The translations under genes were made by a program, and so were the position numbers. The notes beneath the pieces were generated by a model that saw only the letters and a list, made by a program, of their open reading frames with translations, was not told the DNA's origin and searched no databases. Below, piece by piece: positions 26,414 through 34,382 of a stretch of DNA of 64,000 nucleotides (positions are counted from its first letter, which is position 1; each line of letters starts with the position of its first letter). This DNA is from Lachnospiraceae bacterium (GTDB lineage Bacteria > Bacillota > Clostridia > Lachnospirales > Lachnospiraceae): the NCBI GenBank assembly GCA_910574285.1, contig CAJTAL010000007.1, positions 1 through 64,000 of the forward strand, read 5' to 3'.

Positions 26414-27034
26414 ATGGCGGTAGATTTTCAGACAAGTAAGACGAGAGAGAACCTGATGCGTGCATTTGCGGGAGAGAGCCAGGCGAGGAACCGGTACACC
26501 ATCGCGGCAAACGCGGCGAAGAAGCAGGGATTGTATTCGGTCCAGCAGGTATTTTTATTTACGGCGGATCAGGAACGGGCCCATGCGGAGCGGTTCTATG
26601 ATCTGCTTAAGAATCTGTCCGGGTCGACGATTGTGATATCCGGAGGGTATCCGGTAGATCATTTCGACAGTGTGCCGGAGCTGCTTGAGAAAGCGAAACA
26701 CAATGAGATGGAAGAGGCTGACGACGTCTATCAGGCTTTTGGAAACGCGGCGAAAGAAGAAGGTTTTCTGGAGGCGGCGTCTACGTTTTTCCAGATTGCG
26801 GAGATTGAAGCGATTCATGGCAGGCGGTTTGGTAAACTGGCAGAGATGCTGAAGCAGGATAAATACTTTGAGTGTGAGAACGGCGGTCAGTGGATGTGTA
26901 TGAACTGCGGGCATATCCAGTCAGGGAAGATGGTTCCCCAGGTATGTCCGGTGTGCCGGTATGAGAGAGGATATTTTATTCCGGTGGAGATTGCGCCGTA
27001 TCTCGGGTTTGATTTTTTGAAAAAAGCGCATTAA
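26414..27034 (+). CDS. Rubrerythrin
   Basis: This 206-residue protein has a ferritin-like di-iron domain (LMRAFAGESQARNRYTIAAN; FTADQERAHAERFYDLLKNL; FFQIAEIEAIHGRRFGKLAE, supplying Glu and His ligands) followed by a rubredoxin-like [Fe(SCys)4] domain, CMNCGHIQ and CPVCRYERGYF. It reduces hydrogen peroxide in anaerobes with electrons from NADH via rubredoxin-type carriers. A short C-terminal extension (FIPVEIAPYLGFDFLKKAH) is a little longer than usual. ATG 26414 follows AAGGAG; an upstream in-frame start at 26387 falls inside the palindrome. Confidence 0.92.
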   Translation: MAVDFQTSKTRENLMRAFAGESQARNRYTIAANAAKKQGLYSVQQVFLFTADQERAHAERFYDLLKNLSGSTIVISGGYPVDHFDSVPELLEKAKHNEMEEADDVYQAFGNAAKEEGFLEAASTFFQIAEIEAIHGRRFGKLAEMLKQDKYFECENGGQWMCMNCGHIQSGKMVPQVCPVCRYERGYFIPVEIAPYLGFDFLKKAH

Positions 27035-27460
27035 TTTATTTATTTGTTTATGCGCAGCCCCGTGCAGAAGAAGTATGCCGCTAAGGCGGCGCACGGGGCG
27101 CGCGGCGAGTAGGGAAAAGTCTTCCCTGCTCGATTTTCCGCGGGCAAGGAGCCAGGCAGTTTGCGTGCTCATTTGGCTGCTTCGGCGGGAGCTGTGAATA
27201 ATAGTACCGACATCGGCGTTCAGTGCTGGTGGCGGTATTATTTTTTCGTGTTATATTTATCATTATATTTACCATTATATTTTTTTCATGATGTCAGGAA
27301 ACTTCGTCCCCTGAGGCAGTTGTATATGGAATAGAACATCCTCTCTTTGAAATACACTGTTATATAGGATATTGACTTACACGAATATTCTATTTGTGTG
27401 TCAAAAACGGATAGATAGATTTTTGACCGCACAAGAAAAACTTCGCAGAGGAGAGATTCT
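27035..27460. other. 426-base intergenic region with GC-rich structured segment
   Basis: No supported gene. From 27051 to about 27245 the base composition rises sharply to GC-rich within AT-rich flanks. It contains several stems: CCCCGTGC/GCACGGGG (around GCCGCTAAGGCGGC), CGAGTAGGGAAA/TTCCCTGCTCG, and a long imperfect stem AATAGTACCG.../...CGGTATTATT followed by six T at the end. The last resembles an intrinsic terminator. The block may be a structured RNA or a degenerate repeat. The AT-rich remainder holds TTGACT (27371-27376), a possible -35 for the protease gene. Confidence 0.4.
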
Positions 27461-29209
27461 ATGGAAAGTCAGAAGATTGAGAATTTGTTAAATCTGGCGT
27501 TGGAAGCGACACCAGAGGAAAGGGAGAAATCACTGGAATTAGATGTAGGATACGACCGGGAAGAAAAGGAATGGGATCTGATCATAAAATATTCAGGGAG
27601 CCTCGATTCAGTACAGGCATTGGCTTCCCGGGTTATAGAGCTGCAGAATGAATATGCCGTTATTACGATTCCGGAATCTTCGATTGCGGCGCTTACGCAG
27701 ATTCCTGAAATAGAATACATAGAAAAGCCGAAGAGATTATTCTTTCAAGCTGCAAATGGAAGGAGGGCGTCCTGTATTGATGCGGTGCAGCAGGGGACTG
27801 GTCTGTCGCTATTTGGTCAGGATATTCTTATAGGCGTAATCGATTCCGGAATAGACTATGAAAATGCAGATTTCCGCAATGAGGACGGAACCACAAGGAT
27901 TCTTGCTTTGTGGGATCAGTCGCTTGCTCCGGGGGAAGGCAGGACTCCGCCGCCGGGATATGCGGCGGGGGCGGAATACACGGCAGAACAGATCAACGAA
28001 GCGCTTAAGAAGACCGTATTGGCAGACAGAATGCAGCTCGTCCCAAGCATCGATACTTCCGGGCATGGGACTGCTGTTGCCGGAATCGCTGCGGGCAATG
28101 GAAGGGACAGTAACGGAAGGTATGCCGGAGTTGCCCCGCGAAGTAATCTTCTGGTGGTAAAACTGGGGAACCCAAGACAAGATGGTTTTCCCAGAACAAC
28201 AGAACTTATGCAGGGAATTGATTATGTGATAAGGAAAGCATTGGAGCTTCGGATGCCGGTATCCGTAAATATCAGCTTTGGGAATACATATGGTTCGCAT
28301 GACGGTACTTCCTTGTTGGAACGCTTTATTGACGATATCTCGAATATCTGGAAGAGCAGTATCTGTGTCGGTTCCGGAAATGAAGCCTCCAGCGCAGGAC
28401 ATACATCCGGTAAGTTGCAGGAAGGAAGGGAAGAGATTATACAGTTGGCAGTGCAGAGTAATCAGACTGCATTCAGTATACAGATCTGGAAAGAATATAC
28501 GGATATTGTGGATATCTCCCTGATGACGCCTGCAGGTGTTACGGTCGGTCCAATCCAGGAAGTACTGGGTTCCCAGAGGTTTACGGTAGGGCAGACAGAA
28601 ATCCTGTTATATTACGGAGAGCCCAGCCCTTACAGTACGGCGCAGGAGATCTATATCGATCTGCTTCCGAGAGATACTTATGTAATGAGCGGAGTGTGGA
28701 GAATGATCCTGAATCCGCGCAAAGTGGTGTCCGGATCATATGAGTTGTGGCTTCCAAGTGAAAATGTACTGAACCAGGGGACAGGGTTTTTATTTCCCAC
28801 GGATCATACGACGCTTACGATTCCTTCTTCCGCAGGCAGGGTGATCACGGTGGGGGCTTACAACGCTCTGACCTTTGTCTATGCGGATTTCTCCGGAAGA
28901 GGATACACGAGAGAGACAAATCTGGTGAAACCGGATCTTGTGGCTCCAGGAGTGAATGTGACTGCCGCGGCGGTAGGCGGAAACTATGCACAGTTTACGG
29001 GGACTTCTTTTGCGACACCCTTTGTGACAGGCGGGGCGGCGCTTATGATGGAGTGGGGGATTGTAAGAAATAACGATCCTTATTTGTATGGGGAGAAGGT
29101 GAAGGCATACTTAAGGCGTGGGGCGAGGCCGTTGCCGGGGTTTGACGTATATCCGAATTCACAGGTAGGGTATGGGGCGCTTTGTGTGAGGGATAGCCTG
29201 CCAGTTTGA
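27461..29209 (+). CDS. S8 family subtilisin-like serine protease (Csp-like)
   Basis: This 582-residue subtilase has an intact catalytic triad: Asp128 in GVIDSGIDYENADFRNEDGT, His202 in DTSGHGTAVAGIAAGNG, and Ser516 in FTGTSFATPFVTGGAA. Segments such as FRNEDGTTRILALWDQS and YTAEQINEAL mark the clostridial Csp-like group, some members of which process spore cortex hydrolases during germination. There is no signal peptide, so it is cytosolic or forespore-located. A roughly 150-residue jelly-roll-like insert (VSGSYELWLPS region) lies between His and Ser, as is usual for this group. It is a single gene with GAGGAGAG before the ATG. Substrate unknown. Confidence 0.88.
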   Translation: MESQKIENLLNLALEATPEEREKSLELDVGYDREEKEWDLIIKYSGSLDSVQALASRVIELQNEYAVITIPESSIAALTQIPEIEYIEKPKRLFFQAANGRRASCIDAVQQGTGLSLFGQDILIGVIDSGIDYENADFRNEDGTTRILALWDQSLAPGEGRTPPPGYAAGAEYTAEQINEALKKTVLADRMQLVPSIDTSGHGTAVAGIAAGNGRDSNGRYAGVAPRSNLLVVKLGNPRQDGFPRTTELMQGIDYVIRKALELRMPVSVNISFGNTYGSHDGTSLLERFIDDISNIWKSSICVGSGNEASSAGHTSGKLQEGREEIIQLAVQSNQTAFSIQIWKEYTDIVDISLMTPAGVTVGPIQEVLGSQRFTVGQTEILLYYGEPSPYSTAQEIYIDLLPRDTYVMSGVWRMILNPRKVVSGSYELWLPSENVLNQGTGFLFPTDHTTLTIPSSAGRVITVGAYNALTFVYADFSGRGYTRETNLVKPDLVAPGVNVTAAAVGGNYAQFTGTSFATPFVTGGAALMMEWGIVRNNDPYLYGEKVKAYLRRGARPLPGFDVYPNSQVGYGALCVRDSLPV

Positions 29210-29242
29210 AAAATTTTATTGAAATTAAGAAAATGAAAAACA

Positions 29243-29276
29243 TAATCTTCTAAGTTCAGAAGATTAATGGTATACT
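29243..29276 (+). promoter_or_regulatory. Promoter and inverted-repeat operator of the zeta-like pair
   Basis: TAATCTTCT (29243-29251) and AGAAGATTA (29258-29266) form a perfect 9-bp inverted repeat with a 6-base spacer. It overlaps the -35 of TTCTAA-17 bases-TATACT (29271-29276). Autoregulation by the antitoxin is an inference. Confidence 0.5.
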
Positions 29277-29375
29277 GGACTTATTACAAAAGAAGCGGTG
29301 TAGACAGATGTTAGGGCAGACAACATCAGTTGAAGTTCTTATTAGTATGTATAACGTAGTAGGAAGGAGAACGAT

Positions 29376-29597
29376 ATGAAACGTGAAGAATATATTCCTG
29401 ACGAGGCAGTTGTGAAACGTGCAAATGCGGCGGTAAAAATTGAGCTGGAAAAGAAGAAAGCATTAGATATTCCTATAGTTGTTTATGATAGACAGACACA
29501 AACGATATATCACGAGAGTAATGATGGAACGAGAGTAGAGATCGGGAAAAAAATGAGAAAGGAGCGTTACAGTGAACGTATTGCAAAAAAAGCCTGA
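29376..29597 (+). CDS. Small antitoxin-like partner of the zeta-type kinase
   Basis: This 73-residue basic, helical protein begins MKREEYIPDEAVVKRANAAV, with VVYDRQTQTIYHESNDGTRV in the middle and a lysine-rich end. It overlaps the zeta-like gene by 26 bases and has an AAGGAGA ribosome site. Position, size and the upstream inverted-repeat operator fit an antitoxin. Its sequence is unlike the classical epsilon protein, and no family is recognised. An accessory regulator is the main alternative. Confidence 0.6.
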   Translation: MKREEYIPDEAVVKRANAAVKIELEKKKALDIPIVVYDRQTQTIYHESNDGTRVEIGKKMRKERYSERIAKKA

Positions 29598-30165
29598 AGT
29601 AGTTGTATTCGCCGGGCCTAATGGTTCGGGAAAAAGTACGTTTACAGAGTTGTTAAAACCTCCGATGGATTATATTAATGCCGATGAAATAAAGAAGAAT
29701 CTAAAGTGTTCAGATTTGGAAGCGGCGCAATTAGCAGAAAAACAACGGGAAGAACATATTGAGCAGATGAATGAGTTTTGTTTTGAAACAGTGTTGTCTA
29801 CAGAGCGTAACCTGAGGTTATTGGAGAGAGCGAAAGAAAAAGGATACTTTATTCGTTGTTATTATATTCTCACCGCAGATCCTGCAATTAATATTTGGCG
29901 TGTGAAATCAAGGGTAGAATCGGGAGGCCATGATGTCCCAAAAGAAAAAATAATTTCAAGATATGATAGAGCGTTGGGCTTAGTGAAAGATGTAGTAAGA
30001 GTCTGTGATGTATGCCATATATATGATAATTCTGGAAAGCGCCCATTTCGCATATTTAAGAAGAGAAAAGATAAACATTTTTATGATGAATGCAGCGATT
30101 GGTATTTTGAAGATATTCAGGCGTTGACAAGTATAGAGGACATAGAGAAAATAAATTTGAACTGA
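29572..30165 (+). CDS. Zeta-toxin-like P-loop kinase
   Basis: This 197-residue protein starts at GTG 29572 after AAAGGAG. It has the Walker A VFAGPNGSGKSTFTELL, the zeta hallmark DYINADEIKKNL and the substrate segment FCFETVLSTERNLRLLERAK. YFIRCYYILTADPAINIWRV-KSRVESGGHDVP then carries the conserved arginines. Zeta toxins phosphorylate UDP-N-acetylglucosamine and block cell-wall synthesis. Small chromosomal relatives (UPF/AAA_33 type) are less well known, so toxicity is not assured. The frame looks intact. It lies at the left end of an AT-rich accessory island. Confidence 0.8.
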   Translation: MNVLQKKPEVVVFAGPNGSGKSTFTELLKPPMDYINADEIKKNLKCSDLEAAQLAEKQREEHIEQMNEFCFETVLSTERNLRLLERAKEKGYFIRCYYILTADPAINIWRVKSRVESGGHDVPKEKIISRYDRALGLVKDVVRVCDVCHIYDNSGKRPFRIFKKRKDKHFYDECSDWYFEDIQALTSIEDIEKINLN

Positions 30166-30166
30166 A

Positions 30167-30340
30167 ATGGATGGAAAAGCAGATGGCTGGCAAATAAGCA
30201 GCGAATCTAAATTCGAATGGGAAATTAGAGATTATGCAAGCGGGGTACAGTTAGTCCGCCTGAATTCAGCAAAACAAAACCGGGGATGGGAGAACTATAT
30301 TGATATGAGTAGTCTGTTGTACAATGGTAGTAATCTCTGA
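30167..30340 (+). CDS. Possible third small gene of the zeta-like operon
   Basis: A 57-residue frame starts 1 base after the zeta-like stop, with no clear ribosome site, and reads MDGKADGWQISSESKFEWEI then RDYASGVQLVRLNSAKQNRG and WENYIDMSSLLYNGSNL. Its composition (Trp, Tyr, mixed charges) looks like coding sequence. It could be a real, translationally coupled gene or the tail of a lost gene. Nothing in it is recognised. Confidence 0.35.
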   Translation: MDGKADGWQISSESKFEWEIRDYASGVQLVRLNSAKQNRGWENYIDMSSLLYNGSNL

Positions 30341-30393
30341 TGGTGGTTTCACTGATGAAAGAATATAAAGTGATAAGTAAGATGGTGGGATAA

Positions 30394-32574
30394 ATGAATG
30401 TAGAAGCATACAATTTAGATTCACTTCGGAAGTTAGTACGAAATCTCCAGGACGAAAACAGAAGACTGAAAGAACTACTGGATAGGGCAGACATTGCTTA
30501 TGAATCAGAGAATGTGTTTGAGGAAAAGATAGAAACAAATGAGGAATATGATCCCGATCAGGGAGGACGCATCCAAAGAAAATATATTACCGAAGAACTG
30601 GCGAATAAATATTTTGCAATGTTCTGGGGAAGAACGGATGTCTATGCTAAAAGAGGCACGAAAGGGGGATATTTTCCACAGTGCGATCACAGATGGAATA
30701 ACCGGATATGTCCGAAACAACGTGGTGAAAAAATCAATTGCGAAGCCTGTGAGCATAAAAAGTGGACAGAACTTAAGCCTGAAAAAATTATAAAGCACCT
30801 TTTTGGATACCGAGAAGACGGTGCTGATGTATTAGGTGTGTATCCCTTGTTTCCGGATGGTACATGCCGGTTTATTGTCTTTGATTTTGACAATCATGAG
30901 AAAGGTGCTGAGCAAACAGATTTTGCTAATACTAACGATGAATGGCATAAAGAGGTTGATGCATTGAGGCTTATCTGCGAAAGAAATGGGATAACGCCAT
31001 TAGTAGAAAGATCAAGATCGGGCAGGGGCGCTCATGTATGGATATTTTTTAAAAACCGGATATCAGCATCTCTTGCAAGGAATTTTGGTTTTTTGTTGTT
31101 GGATAAAGGTTCGTCCTTGATCAATCTCAAATCTTTTCGTTATTATGACCGGATGTATCCGTCCCAGGATGTTGCAAGCAGTATAGGGAATCTGATTGCT
31201 TTGCCTTTACAAGGACAGGCGCTGAAAAATGGAAATAGCGCTTTTGTTGATAAAAACTGGAATGCATATCCGGATCAGTGAGATATTTTGCTTAATCATA
31301 CTGAAAAGCTGTCAGAGAAAGACATAGAAAAGTATACGGTAAAATGGCAGGAGGAACTTGCGAAAGGAAGAGGAATGTTGGTCCCTTCCATTTCTCAGAA
31401 TCGTCCAAAGCCTTGGAAGAAAAAGGAAGGTTTCGTTAAATCAGATGTTGTTGGGAAAATACATATTGTTCTTGGAGATGGCATATATGTCGATACATTA
31501 AATTTAATGCCGCGTCTTCAGAATCAGATTCGAAGCATGGCGGCATTTGACAATCCTGTGTTTTACAAAAATAAGAGGCTTGGATATTCCAATTATTATA
31601 ATTTTAGCGCTGTATACATGGGAAAAGATGTGGATGGTTATATCTGTATTCCGAGGGGGCTTCGCGATAACCTGCTTACTTTATGCAGGGAAGCGGGTAT
31701 TGAGTATGAGCTTGTTGACCACAGGGAAAAGGGAAGGCCGATAAGAGTTTCTTTTCACGGAGATTAAAAAACGCAGCAAGACTTGGCAGCCCAACATTTA
31801 CTTGCATTTGATCATGGAATTCTCAGCGCATCCACAGCGTTTGGAAAGACGGTTGTCTGTAGTTATCTTATTTCAGAAAGAAAAGTTAATACACTTATTT
31901 TGCTTCAAAGTAAAGATTTGCTGGAACAATGGGTAGATGAACTAAATAAATTTTTAATCATAGATGAGGAACCGCCGGTTTATAAAACGAAAAGCGGAAG
32001 GGAAAGAAGGAGAAAGAGTGTCGTTGGAATTTTACATGGCAGTAAAAATACTTTGACAGGCATTATTGATGTTGCCATGGTTGGTTCCATGTATGGCAGA
32101 GGAAAATTCAATGATTTGATCAATTCCTATGGTATGGTTTTAATGGATGAGTGTCATCACTGCGGTTCTAATACATCAATTGAAGTCATGCAGAAGGTAA
32201 ATGCCAGATACGTTTATGGCGTGACGGCAACACCCAAAAGAGGAGATAATCTGGAGAGGATCATTCATATGCTTTTAGGGCCGGTCAGACATAGCTATAC
32301 TGCAAAAGAGTGGGCAATAGAACAGGGAATCGGGCACTATGTATATCCGCGTTATACGAGGGTAATTGATTTAAATGAAAGCAAAAGTGATATTCATGGG
32401 GCGTACTCCTTGATTAGTACAAATGTTGTCAGAAATGATATGATACTTGAGGACACAAGAGCTTGTGTGAAAGAAGGAAGAACACCCGTAATTCTGACAA
32501 GATACAAAGAACAGGCAAAGTATTTGTATGATCATCTGCAGAAATTTGTTGGGAAAAGAGGATGCGTGGGATAA
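30394..32574 (+). pseudogene. TOTE-type primase-helicase gene broken by two in-frame stop codons
   Basis: One reading frame spans 727 codons, interrupted only by TGA (31279-31281) and TAA (31765-31767). Homologous text continues across both, so these are nonsense mutations without frameshift. The first part has a coiled coil (LRKLVRNLQDENRRLKELL), a Cys/His segment, and an archaeo-eukaryotic primase domain with FDFDNHEK (DxD) and RSGRGAHVWIFF (G-x-H). The last part is an SF2 helicase: STAFGKTVV (Walker A), LMDECHHCG and YGVTATPKRGD. The fusion matches primase-helicases of TOTE conflict systems, inferred to act in defence. The helicase is cut short near 32560 by a join to foreign sequence. Confidence 0.8.
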
Positions 32575-32957
32575 TCTGATGCGAATCAGGTCTGCCCAAG
32601 CTGCGGCAGAATTACTGGAGATTGCAAAGCGGGAAGGGAAGCCTGCACAGCAGATGGCAATGGCAAAAGATCCGGATGCTTCTCTTTTTATGTATTGAAC
32701 AATTGGCTTTTTCCCTGTATAATAAAACCATAACAGACAGGGTATAGCTAATGCTTTTTCGAGATAAGAAGTACCTGATGCAGCTATACCGTGCGCTCCG
32801 CCCAGAGGGTCGGGCATCAATCTTCATGGATGATGAATGTGCCATTGAAGCAAAGGTGAAAGTGCTTTATGGCGGCAAACCGACACAAAAGAAAGAATAT
32901 TGGAATCCTCGGCTGCAAATGGATATAGCCGGGGGTTATTTACATGGAGGGAAAAGT
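32575..32957 (+). pseudogene. Mosaic of gene remnants after the broken helicase
   Basis: In a shifted frame, from about 32553, the text EDAWDNLMRIRSAQAAAELL then EIAKREGKPAQQMAMAKDPD reads to a stop near 32698. It looks like the C-terminus of another, unidentified protein. From ATG 32751 a second frame reads MLFRDKKYLMQLYRALRPEG, similar to the start of Rpn/PD-(D/E)XK transposon-associated nucleases. It then changes to DDECAIEAKVKVLYGGKP and EYWNPRLQMDIAGGYLHGG of unknown origin. The pieces suggest repeated deletion and recombination in a mobile-element graveyard. Confidence 0.45.
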
Positions 32958-33131
32958 ATGGAAGTATTTTCTTTGTTATTAATGATAGCAGCAATCGTCT
33001 GTGCTTTATCTGCCGATAAAATAGATACGATTGTAAAAGGGGATAAGAAAGTAAAAAAAGTGATAGTGGTATTCAGTGTGGGAGTATTATTAGTTTGTAC
33101 GATTGCTATTAGTACAAGTATTTTATCATAA
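32958..33131 (+). CDS. Small membrane protein
   Basis: From ATG 32958 (GGAGG 8 bases upstream) a 57-residue protein reads MEVFSLLLMIAAIVCALSAD, a lysine-rich middle (KGDKKVKKV), then VIVVFSVGVLLVCTIAISTS. Two hydrophobic segments flank a short basic loop, giving a helical hairpin in the membrane. The frame is continuous with the remnant upstream, but the strong ribosome site argues that this is the real start. Family and function are not recognised. Confidence 0.5.
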   Translation: MEVFSLLLMIAAIVCALSADKIDTIVKGDKKVKKVIVVFSVGVLLVCTIAISTSILS

Positions 33132-33217
33132 TTTATGATTATAAATAGGGATTGTCAGATTTTAAAAGAAGTTTAGGTTAGTTTAGGTTATGTCATTATG
33201 AAGGGATGTATACGGAT

Positions 33218-34333
33218 ATGAGGATATTTCAGCAGAGAACAAGAATTCAGAAATTTGACGGTGTGAAAGCGTTTGTGAAGGAATATCAGATCGGGGAGAA
33301 TGATTTTATTCTTGCCAGTAAAAGCGTTTATGAGAAGTTCTTCATGCCGCTTGAGCTGAAGGCGCATGTGGAGTATAAAGGCAAATACGGGGCGGGAGAG
33401 CCGACAGATATTATGATTGACGCCCTTCTTGCAGACTTCAGAAAGACAGATTGTGACAGGATTATTGCGATCGGAGGCGGGGCAGTAATTGATATGGCAA
33501 AGATCCTTGTGCCGGAAGGCAGTGCGGATACAGAGCAGATATTCAGGCGTCAGGTGTCTCTTAAGAAAGCGCATGCACTGGTTGCAGTACCGACTACCTG
33601 CGGGGCAGGATCAGAAGTGTCCAATGTATCTATTGCAGAGCTTACTGCTATACACAGTAAACTTGGGCTTGCGGACGACAGTATCTATGCGGACGATGCG
33701 GTATTGATACCGGAGCTTCTTACAGATCTGCCATATTCTTATTTTGCCACCAGCGCCATTGACGCGTTTATCCATGCTATAGAGTCCTATGTGTCCCCCA
33801 GGGCGAACCTGTACACACGGATGTTCAGTAAGCAGGCAATGGAGATGATACTGTCGGGTTTCCGGCAGATACTAAAGCACGGAACCGAGTATCGTATGGA
33901 GCTTTTGGAGCAATTCCTGATTGCGAGTAATTTGGCGGGGATCGCGTTCGGCAATGCGGGAACCGGTGCGGTACATGCGATGTCGTATCCTCTGAGCGGC
34001 GTGTACCATGTGACGCATGGGGAGGCGAATTATCAATTTTTGACGGCAGTGTTCAGGACATATCAGAAACTGAATCCGGACGGGATTCTAAGGGAACTGG
34101 ATGAATTCCTGGCAGGTCTTCTTGGGTGCGGAAAGGAGCAGGTCTACACAGAATTGGAGAATCTGTTGGGCCTGATCATAGCAAGGAAGAAACTCCGGGA
34201 ATATGGAATGACGGAAGATGAGATCCGAAGCTTTGCCGAGAGCGTGGAAGCGAGCCAGCAGCGGCTTCTGAATCAGAGTTATGTGAGATTCGACGCGGAT
34301 CAGATGGAAAAAATATACCGGGAGCTGTATTAG
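33218..34333 (+). CDS. 4hbD: 4-hydroxybutyrate dehydrogenase (iron-containing alcohol dehydrogenase)
   Basis: This 371-residue group III alcohol dehydrogenase closely follows the 4-hydroxybutyrate dehydrogenase of Clostridium kluyveri as I remember it: IIAIGGGAVIDMAKILV, VPTTCGAGSEVSNVSIAEL, GLADDSIYADDAVLIPELL, SAIDAFIHAIESYVSPRA and GAVHAMSYPLSGVYHVTHGE, with the metal-binding histidines. It interconverts succinate semialdehyde and 4-hydroxybutyrate with NAD. Its usual partners (4-hydroxybutyrate CoA-transferase, 4-hydroxybutyryl-CoA dehydratase, succinate-semialdehyde dehydrogenase) are not nearby. ATG 33218 was preferred over 33206, whose AAGGG abuts the start. Confidence 0.88.
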   Translation: MRIFQQRTRIQKFDGVKAFVKEYQIGENDFILASKSVYEKFFMPLELKAHVEYKGKYGAGEPTDIMIDALLADFRKTDCDRIIAIGGGAVIDMAKILVPEGSADTEQIFRRQVSLKKAHALVAVPTTCGAGSEVSNVSIAELTAIHSKLGLADDSIYADDAVLIPELLTDLPYSYFATSAIDAFIHAIESYVSPRANLYTRMFSKQAMEMILSGFRQILKHGTEYRMELLEQFLIASNLAGIAFGNAGTGAVHAMSYPLSGVYHVTHGEANYQFLTAVFRTYQKLNPDGILRELDEFLAGLLGCGKEQVYTELENLLGLIIARKKLREYGMTEDEIRSFAESVEASQQRLLNQSYVRFDADQMEKIYRELY

Positions 34334-34382
34334 AATATATTGGCCGGCAAACAAACGATAATAAGTGAGAATTGAAAAAACT

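Noticed and set aside
27081-27275. 64-codon minus-strand frame in the GC-rich intergenic block
   Set aside because: Its sequence is dominated by Pro, Arg and Cys from the stem-forming DNA and has no ribosome site. An RNA structure explains it better.
31279-31281. TGA read as selenocysteine or by read-through
   Set aside because: A second in-frame stop (TAA) follows at 31765 and the 3' end is truncated. No selenocysteine-insertion hairpin is evident, so decay is simpler.
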